The notes: generated from the letters alone by a model not told the origin. A stretch of 64,000 nucleotides of DNA from Chromatiaceae bacterium (GCA_024235215.1 JACKMU010000010.1:62001-126000), one strand, 5' to 3'; positions 1 to 9,549 are shown, counted from the first letter of the stretch. Numbers and translations: made by a program.

Positions 1-2
1 CC

Positions 3-176
3 AGCCCGAATCCTGCCAACCACGATTACGGTAAGATGATTGACAGGCTCACTGCAACCGCTCAGTACACCGAGAACGCAGTCCGGTTCGCCGAACGCTG
101 GGCGGGTGTGGAGCGACCGGTACGTTTGGCTGCACTGATGGAGCGACTGGTTACCTGGTACTCCAATGATGATTGA
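3..176 (+). CDS. C-terminal fragment of an unidentified protein
   Basis: An open frame enters from the left edge and ends at TGA 174-176, giving 57 residues of the C-terminus of a protein whose start lies outside the window. The visible part is polar and probably helical, with many Arg, Glu and Ala residues and the ending WYSNDD. It contains no motif I recognise. The next gene starts 245 bp further on the same strand, after a candidate promoter, so the two are probably not one operon. That the frame is coding is inferred only from its openness and its natural-looking composition. Confidence 0.45.
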   Translation, partial: SPNPANHDYGKMIDRLTATAQYTENAVRFAERWAGVERPVRLAALMERLVTWYSNDD

Positions 177-333
177 ATGCAGAGGTCGCCTGAGGCAGTT
201 TTTCTCCAGCTGGGTCAGTCAGTATATTTTACAGTCGACCCAACGAGGTAATTCCTCCAAGTTTACTGTGAATAACTCAAAACCAATTGAATAATAAGTA
301 AAAACATCCTTGTTGGCGAAATGTTGCAGGTCG

Positions 334-350
334 CTGGCCTGAAAAATGCA
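334..350 (+). promoter_or_regulatory. candidate sigma-54 (-24/-12) promoter for the PEP-CTERM gene
   Basis: CTGGC is followed after 7 bases by ATGCA, so the GG and GC dinucleotides have the spacing of the consensus TGGCACG-N4-TTGCW. It lies about 70 bp before the start codon at 422. PEP-CTERM genes are often controlled by the PrsK/PrsR/RpoN system, which makes a sigma-54 site plausible. The -12 element has A instead of the first T. Confidence 0.35.
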
Positions 351-421
351 TCCTCGGAGATGTTTTCTGAGGTATGTTCATAATTCTGCGGATCATCGGT
401 TCAAAAAGGAAGAGTTAAAAA

Positions 422-2377
422 ATGACCAAGCAAAAGCATCTTTTCGGCTTTCGACGCTCGGCGCTGGCTGTAGCGGTGGCACTCTCATTGGGTGCGGGGA
501 ACGCATTTGCGGTGCCCACGCTCAACGAGTTCAGCAACAGCTCAGGCACGAATGACCCCAATTTTCTTGCTGATCATCTGATCAAAGAAGGTACTGGTAT
601 CACCCGGTTAGGCGATGCAGGTTTTCAAGGCAATCTGGATTACAGTGGTGATGACGGCGGAGACGAGGGATACGGCGGTTATGGAGGGTTTCCCGACACG
701 GTGCTGGGCGCACCAGGTGCGGATGGAACCATCAACGTTAACGACGACTCCAGCCCCCTTGGCAACGGACTGGCAGACGCTCAGATTGGCTTTATCGATC
801 CGGAAACCAGCACGGTTACATTCACAGTATCCGGTTTCAGCGATTTCGGGTTGACTGGCGACCACAGCCAGGAAGGTGGATATGATCTGTATGCGGTTGC
901 GATCGATCCGAGTGGATCAACCAGCCCCATACCCGAGTATTCGGAAGTACCGGTCGATGTACTCGATCAGTTCTTTAATTCGTTTAATGGGGCATCAGGC
1001 TCCAGTCCGATGTTCATGACCAGCGGGTTTCTGGATGGTGACGGCTATGGCGGCGGCTTCGGTGACGTGGATGAGTTCGTGATTTCAGCAGCCGAATTGG
1101 GCGTCCAGGTTGGAGTGGCACTACCGGTGTTTGCCGTAATCGACAATACTCAGTCCGGTGGTGGGATCACTCCAGGTGGCGAAGTGGTTGAGAGCATCGC
1201 TGTCATCGGTGGCGGGACAGGCTCGCTCAACGGTTCCGCATCCTACTTTACCGATCTGGATCTCGACGAGGATGGCAGTGAATCTGGCGATTTCAGCCTT
1301 ACCGGTGATGGTATTTTACTCACTAGCGGTGTGGGAACCCCACCTACCAGCAACACCTCCGATAGTTTTAGCGGAATTGCCAGTGGATTTGGAGATGCCG
1401 GCCTGGATGACATACTGGCTGCCGCAGGTACGGGTAGTTTCACTACCGACGCGACCGTACTGGCGTTCGAATTCGCACTGAATGATGGTTATAACGCCGT
1501 CAGTCTAGAGTACATGTTCGGTACTGAGGAGTTCCCCAACTTTTCGAATTTCCATGACGTAGCGGCTATTTTTATTGATGGGCGCAATGTGACGGTGTTT
1601 CCGGACGGCAGTGCGTTGATGGTCAGCAACGGAACCTTCGCCAACCAACTGCTGGACAACTCAAGCAGTGAACTGGATATCGAGTACGACGGTGTCTCTC
1701 AGAGGCAGAAGGTCATCGTACCGCTGGATCCGGGGGTTCACTCTATCAAGATTGCGGTATCGGATGCGAGCGACAGTATCTATGACACCGGATTCTTCGT
1801 GGCCGACTTCCAGGGCGTGATGCTGGACGCAGGCGTCGATCCGGGTGATCCGGTGCTGCCGGATCCGGGTGATGATCCCAGCGACGGCTTCGACATGACG
1901 ATCACGGTCGGCGACAGCGGTATCGGCATTGATCCGACCACACCGATCTGGATCGACCCGCCGGTGGCTATCGGCTACATCATCGAGGTGACCGGCGCCG
2001 AGAAGTTCGCCACTGCCACCATGCCGTCCGGATTTGGTGATGACAAGTACGACATCTTCTGGGACGATGCGGGCACCTGGGTTCCGTTGGGTGAATTCAA
2101 TGCCTCAGATCTCATCGATTTTCTCACCCTGGCAGATCCATCCGGGGTCACCAAATTCAAGATCGAGGGCATTGAGGCTTCTGCAGGGGTCGACCCCAAC
2201 GATCCGCTGGGATTTCCGGTGGGCGTGACCTTCACCGGTGCGGGTACCTTTAACGTTAACATGTCGCCGATTACCAACAGTGTGCCGGCGACTGCCCCAG
2301 AGCCGGCAACCTTTGCGCTGCTGGGTGCGGGTCTGGCTGGGATGGGCGCGCTGCGCCGTCGCAGAAAAGTGAAGTAG
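422..2377 (+). CDS. PEP-CTERM protein with choice-of-anchor L domain
   Basis: A 651-residue exported protein. An N-terminal signal peptide (about residues 1-30, ending at AFA) precedes Gly/Asp-rich repeats. Around residues 260-480 is a region typical of the choice-of-anchor L family, with the hallmark stretch MFGTEEFPNF. The C-terminus is a canonical PEP-CTERM tag: a PEP motif, a hydrophobic segment, then RRRRK. Such proteins are sorted by an exosortase (EpsH/XrtA type) at the inner membrane and are associated with exopolysaccharide or surface structures. The start is supported by the GGAAGAG ribosome site just upstream. A strong hairpin terminator follows. No exosortase gene is present in this window. 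Function beyond surface localisation is unknown. Confidence 0.85.
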   Translation: MTKQKHLFGFRRSALAVAVALSLGAGNAFAVPTLNEFSNSSGTNDPNFLADHLIKEGTGITRLGDAGFQGNLDYSGDDGGDEGYGGYGGFPDTVLGAPGADGTINVNDDSSPLGNGLADAQIGFIDPETSTVTFTVSGFSDFGLTGDHSQEGGYDLYAVAIDPSGSTSPIPEYSEVPVDVLDQFFNSFNGASGSSPMFMTSGFLDGDGYGGGFGDVDEFVISAAELGVQVGVALPVFAVIDNTQSGGGITPGGEVVESIAVIGGGTGSLNGSASYFTDLDLDEDGSESGDFSLTGDGILLTSGVGTPPTSNTSDSFSGIASGFGDAGLDDILAAAGTGSFTTDATVLAFEFALNDGYNAVSLEYMFGTEEFPNFSNFHDVAAIFIDGRNVTVFPDGSALMVSNGTFANQLLDNSSSELDIEYDGVSQRQKVIVPLDPGVHSIKIAVSDASDSIYDTGFFVADFQGVMLDAGVDPGDPVLPDPGDDPSDGFDMTITVGDSGIGIDPTTPIWIDPPVAIGYIIEVTGAEKFATATMPSGFGDDKYDIFWDDAGTWVPLGEFNASDLIDFLTLADPSGVTKFKIEGIEASAGVDPNDPLGFPVGVTFTGAGTFNVNMSPITNSVPATAPEPATFALLGAGLAGMGALRRRRKVK

Positions 2378-2398
2378 TCCGGTTCTTGGTTGAACCAC

Positions 2399-2432
2399 AA
2401 CGGCGGCCAGAGGCCGCCGTTTTTTTTTCTTT
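2399..2432 (+). terminator. rho-independent terminator after the PEP-CTERM gene
   Basis: The inverted repeat ACGGCGGCC / GGCCGCCGT closes a 4-base AGAG loop and is followed at once by a run of nine T. It starts 22 bp after the stop codon. The next gene is on the opposite strand and ends 10 bp beyond, so the hairpin sits between convergent genes. Confidence 0.9.
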
Positions 2433-2442
2433 TAAACCTCAA

Positions 2443-3024
2443 TCATTGCAACAGCGTCAGCAAAGTAGCCTGGTCAGGCAAGCCGTTGACTTCGATGTTT
2501 TTTGATTTCTGAAACTCTGTCACCGCGGCACGTGTGCCGTCACCGTAGATTCCGTCGATCTCTCCCTGGTAGAGCTTCAGCTCTTGCAGTCTCTGTTGCA
2601 GTTGGCGCAGCACTTCCCGATAAATGCGGATACCCTTTGTCTCGGACTGTGCCATCACCAGTACCGAACTCTCCTGCAGACGCGATGGCTGCAGTGATTG
2701 CACCATGCTGCGTACTGCGGTCAGAAACGGCAGATCCGGGTGTTTTTCACAGTGATTCGCCACCAGCGCAGCCAGCAGTTTGGTATTTTGCCAGGGCACG
2801 ATGTCATAGGTCTCGGTAAGATACTGATTGGTTGCGGTCAGATAACCTTCCATCCAACCTGCATAGGCAAAGAAGACTTTGGAGTCGGCTTGCCACTCCT
2901 GATGATAGCTTTTGCAATTGGTCACACCCGCACCCTTGACAGCAAACCTTCCCTCCTTGTCGGCTGACTGTATTTGCATGGATGTCATAAGCAGCAGAGT
3001 TGCGGACAGGACTTTTATGCGCAT
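2443..3024 (-). CDS. exported peptidoglycan-binding (PG_binding_1) protein
   Basis: A 193-residue protein. I chose ATG at 3024 because AGGAG lies just upstream and the first about 20 residues form a signal peptide ending near QSA; the longer frame to 3123 adds an unlikely leader. The middle (about 25-110) contains paired cysteines and an FAYAGWMEGYL stretch resembling the Rap1a/Tai-like domain of small secreted proteins. The last 60 residues match a PG_binding_1 domain, with LYQGEIDGIYGDGTRAAV followed by a typical helix. It is probably periplasmic and bound to peptidoglycan. The exact role is unknown. Confidence 0.75.
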   Translation of the reverse strand: MRIKVLSATLLLMTSMQIQSADKEGRFAVKGAGVTNCKSYHQEWQADSKVFFAYAGWMEGYLTATNQYLTETYDIVPWQNTKLLAALVANHCEKHPDLPFLTAVRSMVQSLQPSRLQESSVLVMAQSETKGIRIYREVLRQLQQRLQELKLYQGEIDGIYGDGTRAAVTEFQKSKNIEVNGLPDQATLLTLLQ

Positions 3025-3332
3025 GGTCTTCTCCTGAGACGAACAAACAAGGTTACCCAAACGGGCTCTTTCGCCTACGCAGTTTACTATCGGTTGTGCC
3101 GGTAAGGAATTGAAACAGGACAAATTGCCGATTAAAAGAGGTAGCTGTGGATAGTCAGCGGTGAGAATACTGCAACTTCACGGGGCGTTTTACTGGCGTA
3201 AGCCATTGCCCTGGGCTAATCAGTTGATCGCTCTATTCTGATAGCAAGAGGTTGAAATGAAATGGGTGGCAATCAAATCAGATTCTCACTTGGAGGATAA
3301 ATCGCACCTAACGGTACGCTGCACACCTTGGG

Positions 3333-3833
3333 CTAGCAGGCTTCCGCTGCCTCTTCCCGGGTGTAGAAACGGCCGTCGTGAAGAAAACCGGCGATGACGG
3401 CTTTATCGACGGCGATGACGTGACCCTCTTCGTCCAGTGCGGTGATCCACTTTCTGGGCAGTCCGTCGAGTACATGAATCGGGGCGTCGCTGCCATCCGC
3501 GAAGCGGGAGACGACACACTCGCCGCTGCTGGTGTTTTGAAATGCCGGTACAAACCCTTTGCTTCTGTTGCCTGCGCTGACGCCTGCGCTGTTGGCAAAA
3601 ACGATATTCTGATCGCGCAGCAGTTGTTCGCTCAATATACCGCTTACTTTCATATCGCGTTTACACTCCGCCAACTTATCGAGACGCTGTGTCTCACTTT
3701 TCAATGCCGCAGTCCAGAAGTTGATAAAGAGCAGGTTATATGCGGACAGTTGGTAAAAATGCAGCATAGAACGTGCCAGCAAGGAGATGGGGTCGTGGGG
3801 TGCGCAGATCAATGTTTTTCCAGTCAGGTACAA
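3333..3833 (-). CDS. hypothetical protein
   Basis: An open frame of up to 166 residues. The first half looks helical (AALKSETQRLDKLAECKRDM) and the C-terminal 60 residues alternate polar and hydrophobic residues and end TREEAAEAC. No family is recognised; the helical part has a faint resemblance to phasin-like proteins, not enough to name it. The longest version starts with TTG at 3833; an internal ATG at 3767 is an alternative. Neither has a clear ribosome site. It lies between a small envelope protein and the lipase maturation factor, both also on the minus strand. Confidence 0.5.
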   Translation of the reverse strand: MYLTGKTLICAPHDPISLLARSMLHFYQLSAYNLLFINFWTAALKSETQRLDKLAECKRDMKVSGILSEQLLRDQNIVFANSAGVSAGNRSKGFVPAFQNTSSGECVVSRFADGSDAPIHVLDGLPRKWITALDEEGHVIAVDKAVIAGFLHDGRFYTREEAAEAC

Positions 3834-3959
3834 CGAAAGATTAACGAAACGTTACGATTTCGTGACGTCATGTTAAAGCGGGCGCATTATAGAACAAACC
3901 AATGCTGTAAGGAAATTTTACACAGGGTTGGTTTGGTTGGGCCGAGTCAGGCGTACCCG

Positions 3960-5423
3960 TTAAGGCGATCTCGGTGCAATCCACGGGTAGATGCCGAGGT
4001 ATTCACGTTGCCACCAATCACCCGTAGCCCTACGCTCAGCGGCGGTGCTGAAGCGGTAACGATAGGCCAGCACCCGCAGATAGTCTGGCGGCTTTTCGCC
4101 GAACGGATCGGTGGCGAAGAGTGCACTCACCTGGGGTGATCCTTGAGCCAGCCGATGCAGCAACCGTTCCAGGAGGTAACTGCCTGGCGGTTGCTGAGTC
4201 GGCACGAACCACATCATCCAGTCGAGCCTGGGGTGGTGTGGGACGATGAACGGGGGCCTGCGTTCCGGAGCGGACGGCTGCCAGGGCAGCGCGTAGCCAT
4301 ACCAGTGGTTGCCATCCATGGAGCCTTCGATGATCAGTTCGATACGTTCGGTCTGCATGGTTGGAAAGATGTGATAAGCATGACCTATACCGAAGCGGCG
4401 GACCCGGTCGCTCCAGGCCATGACACTCTTGCCCGGATCGATACCGGTCAGGCTGGTGAAGAGCAGCGGCAGGGTGGAAGAGAGAATCAGCATGGCGCCG
4501 GCAGCCAGGAGCAGGGTGTTCAACCAGTGGGGCTTGCGGGCAGCCTGTGTGCTTCTGTTGCGCATCCAGTCTGGGGTAAACCGTGTCAGCGATTGGTCAT
4601 CCAGCAGGAAGAGACAGAGTGCAATGGTGAGCAGATTGATGAAGTTGTGGTTGCTGGTGGCAATGATCAGCAACTGCATTGTGATAGTCACCGCAGCGGC
4701 CAGCAGACGCCAGCGTCGGGGTAGAAAGATGAAAAACGGAACGATCAGTTCGCTGAAGAGCGTGAGAGCCGTGCCCGCCTGCAGCAACCAGGCAGGCAGC
4801 TGATGTGCGTACCAGCTGCCCACATGCGGCAGCGGCTGAGTTTCGAAATAGTGACTGAGTGCGGTCAATCCCCACCATGAGGGATCACCACTTGCCAGTT
4901 TGGCCAGGCCGGACATGAAGCGCAGCCGGAACAGCAGCCAGTGAAAAAGCAGCACGATGAGCCTGCTCGCTCCACCTGCCAGAAATATTGCCAGAAAACC
5001 GCACTCCAGCAGCAGATAGTCCCATTGAAAATTCAGAAAGAGCTGGCTTGCATTTGCCAGCGAGAGATAGAGGATAAAAAGTACGATGACTGCGAAGCGC
5101 TGCATCCAACCGAAAAAGAGCGCGACCGCGAAGAGAGCGCCAAGCCAGGTTGCTGCGGTCAGTGAGGCGTCCGAGCTGTCGAGCCAGAAGAGCGTCGGCA
5201 GGTCGAGCCATACGCGCGTCCCCAGTTTGCCGGAGGCGTGGTGCAGCATCTCCTCCAGCGGCAATATTCCGCCCGAGCCCACCAGGCCGTTGATCTGTCC
5301 GGTCAGCGACAGGAATGCAGCCAGGTAGATCAGTGCGAGGATTTTCAGAAACAACCAGCTTGCCAGCCGATACTCGCTGCTTTCCTGGGGAAGCGTCTTC
5401 AACCAGTCAATGATGCGCTTCAT
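3960..5423 (-). CDS. lipase maturation factor family protein
   Basis: A 487-residue multi-spanning membrane protein of the LMF1 family. In vertebrates LMF1 assists folding of lipases in the ER; bacterial members are uncharacterised. The diagnostic stretches are present: FQWDYLLLECGFLAIF (about residues 130-145), the conserved RLRFMSGLAKLASGDPSWW (about 165-185) and an LPHVGSWY segment. At least eight hydrophobic helices cover residues 20-320, followed by a soluble C-terminal domain containing WYGYALPWQPSAPE. The ATG at 5423 has AGGA five bases upstream. The family call is confident. The substrate in this organism is unknown. Confidence 0.85.
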   Translation of the reverse strand: MKRIIDWLKTLPQESSEYRLASWLFLKILALIYLAAFLSLTGQINGLVGSGGILPLEEMLHHASGKLGTRVWLDLPTLFWLDSSDASLTAATWLGALFAVALFFGWMQRFAVIVLFILYLSLANASQLFLNFQWDYLLLECGFLAIFLAGGASRLIVLLFHWLLFRLRFMSGLAKLASGDPSWWGLTALSHYFETQPLPHVGSWYAHQLPAWLLQAGTALTLFSELIVPFFIFLPRRWRLLAAAVTITMQLLIIATSNHNFINLLTIALCLFLLDDQSLTRFTPDWMRNRSTQAARKPHWLNTLLLAAGAMLILSSTLPLLFTSLTGIDPGKSVMAWSDRVRRFGIGHAYHIFPTMQTERIELIIEGSMDGNHWYGYALPWQPSAPERRPPFIVPHHPRLDWMMWFVPTQQPPGSYLLERLLHRLAQGSPQVSALFATDPFGEKPPDYLRVLAYRYRFSTAAERRATGDWWQREYLGIYPWIAPRSP

Positions 5424-5539
5424 CTGATTCCTGAACTCTTACCCGTTCTCCAGGGAAATCCTGTTGCACTCCGTCCGGACTGCTCGCTAATTTTAAGATT
5501 CACCAGTGAGTCGGCACTGATTCACAGCATCATGCTTGA

Positions 5540-7393
5540 TCAGAACCCGTAGAGATAGGGCAACAGCAGACTCAGCGAAAGCCATACCAACAGGCTGAGC
5601 GGCACCCCGATGCGGACAAAGTCGGAAAATGTGTAGCCACCCGCATTCATCACCAGCAGATTGGTCTGATAGCCCATCGGCGTGGCGAAGCTCATGTTGG
5701 CTCCGAACAACACCGCAAGAACGAACGCCTCCGGCGGCTCTCCGAGCTGTTGCGCTATGCTCACCGCAATGGGTGTGCCGATCACCGCGGCGGCATTGTT
5801 GGAGACGATATTGGTCACTACCGCCATCAGCAGCATCAGGCCGCTCAGCACCATGGCGGGTGTGGCGCCATGGGTCAGGTAGAGGAATATCTGGGTGATA
5901 TAGGCGGTGCCGCCGGTCTTCAACAGCGCGTTACCCAGCGCCAGACTGGCCACCACGATCAGGATCACCTGGGCGCTGAGCGCGCTGGTGGCGTCACGCC
6001 AGCTCAAGCAGCCGGTGAGGATCAGCAGCAGCGAACCGAATACGGCGCTGATCGCGATCGGCATTATCCCGAATGCGGCCAGCAGGACGACCATCGCCAT
6101 GATACCGAGTGCGGTTCGGGCTTTGTTTGTGTGCGGCAGATCGTTGGTGGCATCCAGCACCAGCATGTTGCCATCCTTTTTCAGTGCCGCTATCTGCTCT
6201 TTGGAGCCCTGCACCAGCAGCACGTCACTGACCCGCAGCAGGATGTCCGCCAGTTCGTTGCCACCGGACCAGACCGCCCGGCCTTGCCGGTGCAGCGCCA
6301 GAACAACCAGGTTGTAGCGTTGTATGAATCTGACTCTGCGCAGTGAGACGCCACTGACCGAAGAGCCGCGTACCACCACCACCTCGGCGATCTGCTGATC
6401 CTTTGCCTGCAGCGGATGGTCTTCATCCACCTGATGGTCATCGGAATAGAGCTTGGTGTCCAGAATCAGCTCAAACTCCTTGAGCTGCGTCGGTGTGTCG
6501 TTGACCAGCAGGCGGTCGCCGGCCTTGATGACCACATCGGGGAAAGGCACCAGAAAAGTGTCACTGCCGCGGCGGATACGCTCCACTTTGAGCCTCCCGT
6601 CGGTGCGTTTGATTGCATTGGCCAGCGTCTCGCCTACTAAGGGATTGCCTTCGTTGACGCTGAGCTCAGCCGAGAAGATACGCGGCGAGATGTTACTCAT
6701 CGGGGTCTCGCGTCGCGGCAACAGACGTGGGGCGATCGCCCAGAGATAGCAGATACCGATCACGCTCGCTAAGGCGGCCGGCAGCACGAAATCGAACATG
6801 CCGATCTGCGGCAGCCCCATGTCCGCGGCCACGGAGACCACCAGCAGATTGGTCGAAGTGCCGATAGTGGTACCCATTCCACCCAGCAGCGTGGCCAGAC
6901 CCATCGGCATCAGTACGCTGGAGGGGGCTCTTCCGGTACGCATTGCCACGCTGACCAGTATGGGCAGCAGCAGCACGACGATCGGGGTATTGTTGATGAA
7001 TGCGCTGAGTATCGCCGCCAGTACCAGGGTCAGCAGCAGCGAGAGTTCCGGCCAGCGCCCCCACAACCGGGAGAGCATACGCCCCAGCGGCTCCAGCGCT
7101 CCGGTACGCACCAGTCCTTGGCCGGCTACCATCAACGCACATACTGCAATCAACGCTTGATGTCCGAAGCCGGAAAAGAGATCCAGCGGATCCAGGCTTA
7201 CGGTCTCCGAGTGGAACGGAAACAGAGTCAATGCCAGCGTAAGAGCCACCAGAATCATCAGACTGGAGGTCTCCAGCGGAATGCGGTCACGCGAAAAGAG
7301 CAGCAGCGCGACTCCGGTCAGCAGCAAGATGAAAAGTGCGTGAGTGTTGGGCAGTTCGGGGAATAGCACCTGATTGAAAGACCGACTCTTCAA
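5540..7393 (-). CDS. SLC13-type anion permease with TrkA-C domains
   Basis: A 617-residue inner-membrane transporter of the ArsB/NhaD and DASS superfamily. Hydrophobic helices fill about residues 15-220 and 390-617. Between them lie two soluble TrkA-C (RCK-C) domains, recognisable from VGETLANAIKRTDG and VVVRGSSVSGVSLRRVRF. This architecture is that of SLC13-family permeases proposed to move sulfate or dicarboxylates with sodium. Repeated NNTPIV and SNNAAAV motifs mark the two inverted halves. The first codon of the open frame is TTG; a GTG at about 7369 is an alternative and neither has a good ribosome site. In a sulfur oxidiser, sulfate export is a possible role, but that is a guess. Confidence 0.8.
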   Translation of the reverse strand: MKSRSFNQVLFPELPNTHALFILLLTGVALLLFSRDRIPLETSSLMILVALTLALTLFPFHSETVSLDPLDLFSGFGHQALIAVCALMVAGQGLVRTGALEPLGRMLSRLWGRWPELSLLLTLVLAAILSAFINNTPIVVLLLPILVSVAMRTGRAPSSVLMPMGLATLLGGMGTTIGTSTNLLVVSVAADMGLPQIGMFDFVLPAALASVIGICYLWAIAPRLLPRRETPMSNISPRIFSAELSVNEGNPLVGETLANAIKRTDGRLKVERIRRGSDTFLVPFPDVVIKAGDRLLVNDTPTQLKEFELILDTKLYSDDHQVDEDHPLQAKDQQIAEVVVVRGSSVSGVSLRRVRFIQRYNLVVLALHRQGRAVWSGGNELADILLRVSDVLLVQGSKEQIAALKKDGNMLVLDATNDLPHTNKARTALGIMAMVVLLAAFGIMPIAISAVFGSLLLILTGCLSWRDATSALSAQVILIVVASLALGNALLKTGGTAYITQIFLYLTHGATPAMVLSGLMLLMAVVTNIVSNNAAAVIGTPIAVSIAQQLGEPPEAFVLAVLFGANMSFATPMGYQTNLLVMNAGGYTFSDFVRIGVPLSLLVWLSLSLLLPYLYGF

Positions 7394-7466
7394 ACAATGA
7401 AAGTAGGCAGTATACCTCCGGCCTGATCAATTATCACAACGGACGGGCGCTCTCTGGTTTGTGCGC

Positions 7467-7634
7467 CTAGGAGCCTGTCTGACTTAACACTGTTTGGCTG
7501 CAAATCCCCGGATGACGATCAACTCAGCTTATCGACCTCGTTAAATAGGCCCACTATTCTCCTCGTTCGATAAACTGATTTGATTCGCCCCCGGTGATTT
7601 TCGCTTCAAACGGATAAGTCAGACAGGCTCCTAG
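7467..7634. mobile_element. 168-bp fold-back MITE-like element, copy 1
   Basis: The element is bounded on both sides by CTAG and starts GAGCCTGTCTGACTTA, repeated in inverse orientation at its other end. Weaker inverted similarity continues through most of the length, so the whole element could fold into one imperfect hairpin. There is no open frame. Copy 2 at 23970-24137 appears to differ by one base. CTAG as a 4-bp target duplication fits the CTAR preference described for IS5-type elements, so this may be a non-autonomous derivative of such an element. It lies between two genes transcribed leftwards. Confidence 0.85.
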
Positions 7635-7668
7635 CCTGCCCATGTTGGGTTCCGATCGATCAGTCGCG

Positions 7669-8574
7669 TCAGCTGCTTTTGAACGCGATCATATCGACCA
7701 GCGTCCGGTTCACCGGTGTGGCGATACCATGCTGCGCTGCCAGTCGCACCACGGCGCCGTTGATGAAGTCGATTTCGGTCTTTTTGTGGTTGCGGATATC
7801 CTGCAGCATTGAGGAGTGGTGGCTGGCGGTGGCTGGAAGCTGCACCGATTTGAGGTAAGCCAGATACTCGAGGTGGCTTCGCCAGGGGAGTGCAACCCCC
7901 TCCGCCCGGCATACTGCGTAGGCCTCCGCGACGATATGCTCGATAATCGACCAGGTGGGTGTTCTGGCGAGATCCCCATAGGCAACATCCAATATCGCAC
8001 CCAGCGGGTTCAGGGCACAGTTGTAGAGGGTTTTCGCCCAGAGATTAGCGCGGATGGCGTTGCTTCCCTCGACATTGAGTCCGGCATCGCGGAACAAATC
8101 GATCAATCGTTGCACGCTATTGTCGATACCTGCGGGAAAGCGGCCCAGTCGGATAGGGCCCGCCTCGACGGTCACGTTGACATGCGCGTCCCCGCACCAT
8201 TCGAAACCGGTAATGATGGTCCCGCCGATGACGCGCTCGCTGAACTCGGAGATGATCTCCTCATTGCCTATGCCGTTCTGCAGGCTGACACAGTCACAAT
8301 GCGCCAACAGCTGAGCATGTTCCTGGCAGAGTTGACGGGTCTGCAGCGATTTGGCCGTGATCAGGCAGTAGTCGAAGCTTGACTTGTCCGGTATCGTTGC
8401 GGACGCACTGAAATGAAAGATGCCACTGCCCCAGATTCCCTCCATGTGAAAACCTGAGCGGTTGATGATGGCGGCATGTTTTGGCCGGCACAGCGCGAGA
8501 AGATCACAGCGAGCCGAAAGTCGTGCTGCCAGGCTCAGTCCGACTGCTCCAGCCCCCAAGATAACAATTTTCAT
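7669..8574 (-). CDS. ketopantoate reductase (ApbA/PanE) family protein
   Basis: A 301-residue NADPH-dependent reductase. The N-terminus has the Rossmann signature ILGAGAVGLSLAARL. The family hallmarks SLQNGIGNE and, further on, RANLWAKTLYNCALNPLGAIL follow, with the Lys and Asn of the catalytic core visible. The C-terminal helical domain includes SSMLQDIRNHKKTEIDFING, also typical. Members convert 2-dehydropantoate to pantoate in pantothenate synthesis, but the family contains other 2-oxoacid reductases and no pan gene adjoins. I chose ATG 8574 because it begins directly with the nucleotide-binding strand; the longer frame from 8646 adds 24 unlikely residues. Confidence 0.85.
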   Translation of the reverse strand: MKIVILGAGAVGLSLAARLSARCDLLALCRPKHAAIINRSGFHMEGIWGSGIFHFSASATIPDKSSFDYCLITAKSLQTRQLCQEHAQLLAHCDCVSLQNGIGNEEIISEFSERVIGGTIITGFEWCGDAHVNVTVEAGPIRLGRFPAGIDNSVQRLIDLFRDAGLNVEGSNAIRANLWAKTLYNCALNPLGAILDVAYGDLARTPTWSIIEHIVAEAYAVCRAEGVALPWRSHLEYLAYLKSVQLPATASHHSSMLQDIRNHKKTEIDFINGAVVRLAAQHGIATPVNRTLVDMIAFKSS

Positions 8575-8851
8575 GACGTTCGTTGCACCCTGTCGACATG
8601 CTGCAACCGTCAGCCGTTTCGCATCGGTTGCTGTGCTTTGTGTCACAATTTTTTACAGATCCAGCGCATGCTTTTAACAACTACTTGATCTGCAGTGGGA
8701 AATTATATTGGTATATAGATTGCTTAACGCAGAAAAGCCAAAAATTACCATCAATTTTTACTGGACATAACCCGAGTTGACAACCCAGTAGCGGATTTTG
8801 TGTCACTTGGTTATACAATGCGTTCGACTGACAAGGGGATGACTTTTTCAG

Positions 8852-9049
8852 ATGAGGCTGTTTATTGGCAGAGGGGCGGTATGCCCCAAGTGCGGTTCGA
8901 GCGATGGAGACCGGATTACACGGGGTCTCATCGGCAAGTTGGCGCGTAGGAAATATCGCTTCGTCTGTCGTAAATGCAGAGCCAAATATTTTGCGGATCG
9001 GATCGGCCAATCGCCATCACAGATGAACTCTTCCAACGTTCACAACTGA
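8852..9049 (+). CDS. small zinc-ribbon protein
   Basis: A 65-residue basic protein with two Cys pairs, CPKCG at residues 11-15 and CRKC about 28 residues later, a standard four-cysteine zinc ribbon. Between them lies an Arg/Lys-rich segment that could contact nucleic acid. AGGGGA occurs about 13 bases before the ATG, a long but possible spacing. The partner and function are unknown. The ferredoxin-like gene begins about 100 bp downstream on the same strand. I consider the gene likely because of the paired motif despite its size. Confidence 0.6.
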   Translation: MRLFIGRGAVCPKCGSSDGDRITRGLIGKLARRKYRFVCRKCRAKYFADRIGQSPSQMNSSNVHN

Positions 9050-9145
9050 GGGGCCTGTTTGTCTCTGCGCTGTCTATAGGTAGAATTGCACTGTTTTCAG
9101 TGTGCCGGAAGGAACGTATGCTTCCTGTACGGGTATGGGACCAGG

Positions 9146-9484
9146 ATGATGAGCAGCGACGTAAAACGCCACATATTTCTCTGTGCAACCCCGACCAAGC
9201 CAAAATGCCACGGTACCGATATGGGAGCGCGCTGCTGGAGCTATCTGAAGCAGCGTCTGGCAGAGTTGGGCTACGCGATACCGCAGAAGGGCATAGATCG
9301 AACCAAGGCGGATTGTCTGCGCGTCTGCCATAACGGACCGGTCGCATTGGTCTACCCTGAAGGGGTCTACTATCAGCAGCTGACACCAGAGAAGCTCGAG
9401 CGGATCATTCAGGAGCATCTGATCGGTGGTCAGCCGGTGACGGAGTATCTGCACCAGAGCCCATACCGACTGCTCAAAGAGTGA
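9146..9484 (+). CDS. (2Fe-2S) thioredoxin-like ferredoxin
   Basis: A 112-residue cytoplasmic protein of the thioredoxin-fold [2Fe-2S] ferredoxin family, related to the NuoE C-terminal domain. The cluster ligands are visible as C-X8-C in FLCATPTKPKCHG near the N-terminus and C-X3-C in DCLRVCHNGP further on. The stretch PEGVYYQQLTPEKLERIIQEHL is typical of the family. Two consecutive ATGs (9146, 9149) follow GGGA; either could be used. It would act as a small electron carrier; the partner cannot be read from the context. A long inverted repeat follows the stop. Confidence 0.85.
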   Translation: MMSSDVKRHIFLCATPTKPKCHGTDMGARCWSYLKQRLAELGYAIPQKGIDRTKADCLRVCHNGPVALVYPEGVYYQQLTPEKLERIIQEHLIGGQPVTEYLHQSPYRLLKE

Positions 9485-9530
9485 TCCAGCGCAACCGGGA
9501 AGAAGCTGTCCCGGGACTTTTCCTGGATCA
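9482..9530. terminator. inverted repeat between convergent genes, likely bidirectional terminator
   Basis: TGATCCAG at 9482-9489 is matched by CTGGATCA at 9523-9530, with an inner pair CCGGGA / TCCCGG and TTTT near the right arm. It overlaps the ferredoxin stop codon and lies 20 bp from the end of the convergent GGDEF/EAL gene. Confidence 0.5.
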
Positions 9531-9549
9531 GGGGTGCATTCCAGAGCAA

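Noticed and set aside
314..329. TTGGC / TTGCA pair as a sigma-54 promoter
   Set aside because: The spacing is one base short; the pair at 334-350 has correct spacing.
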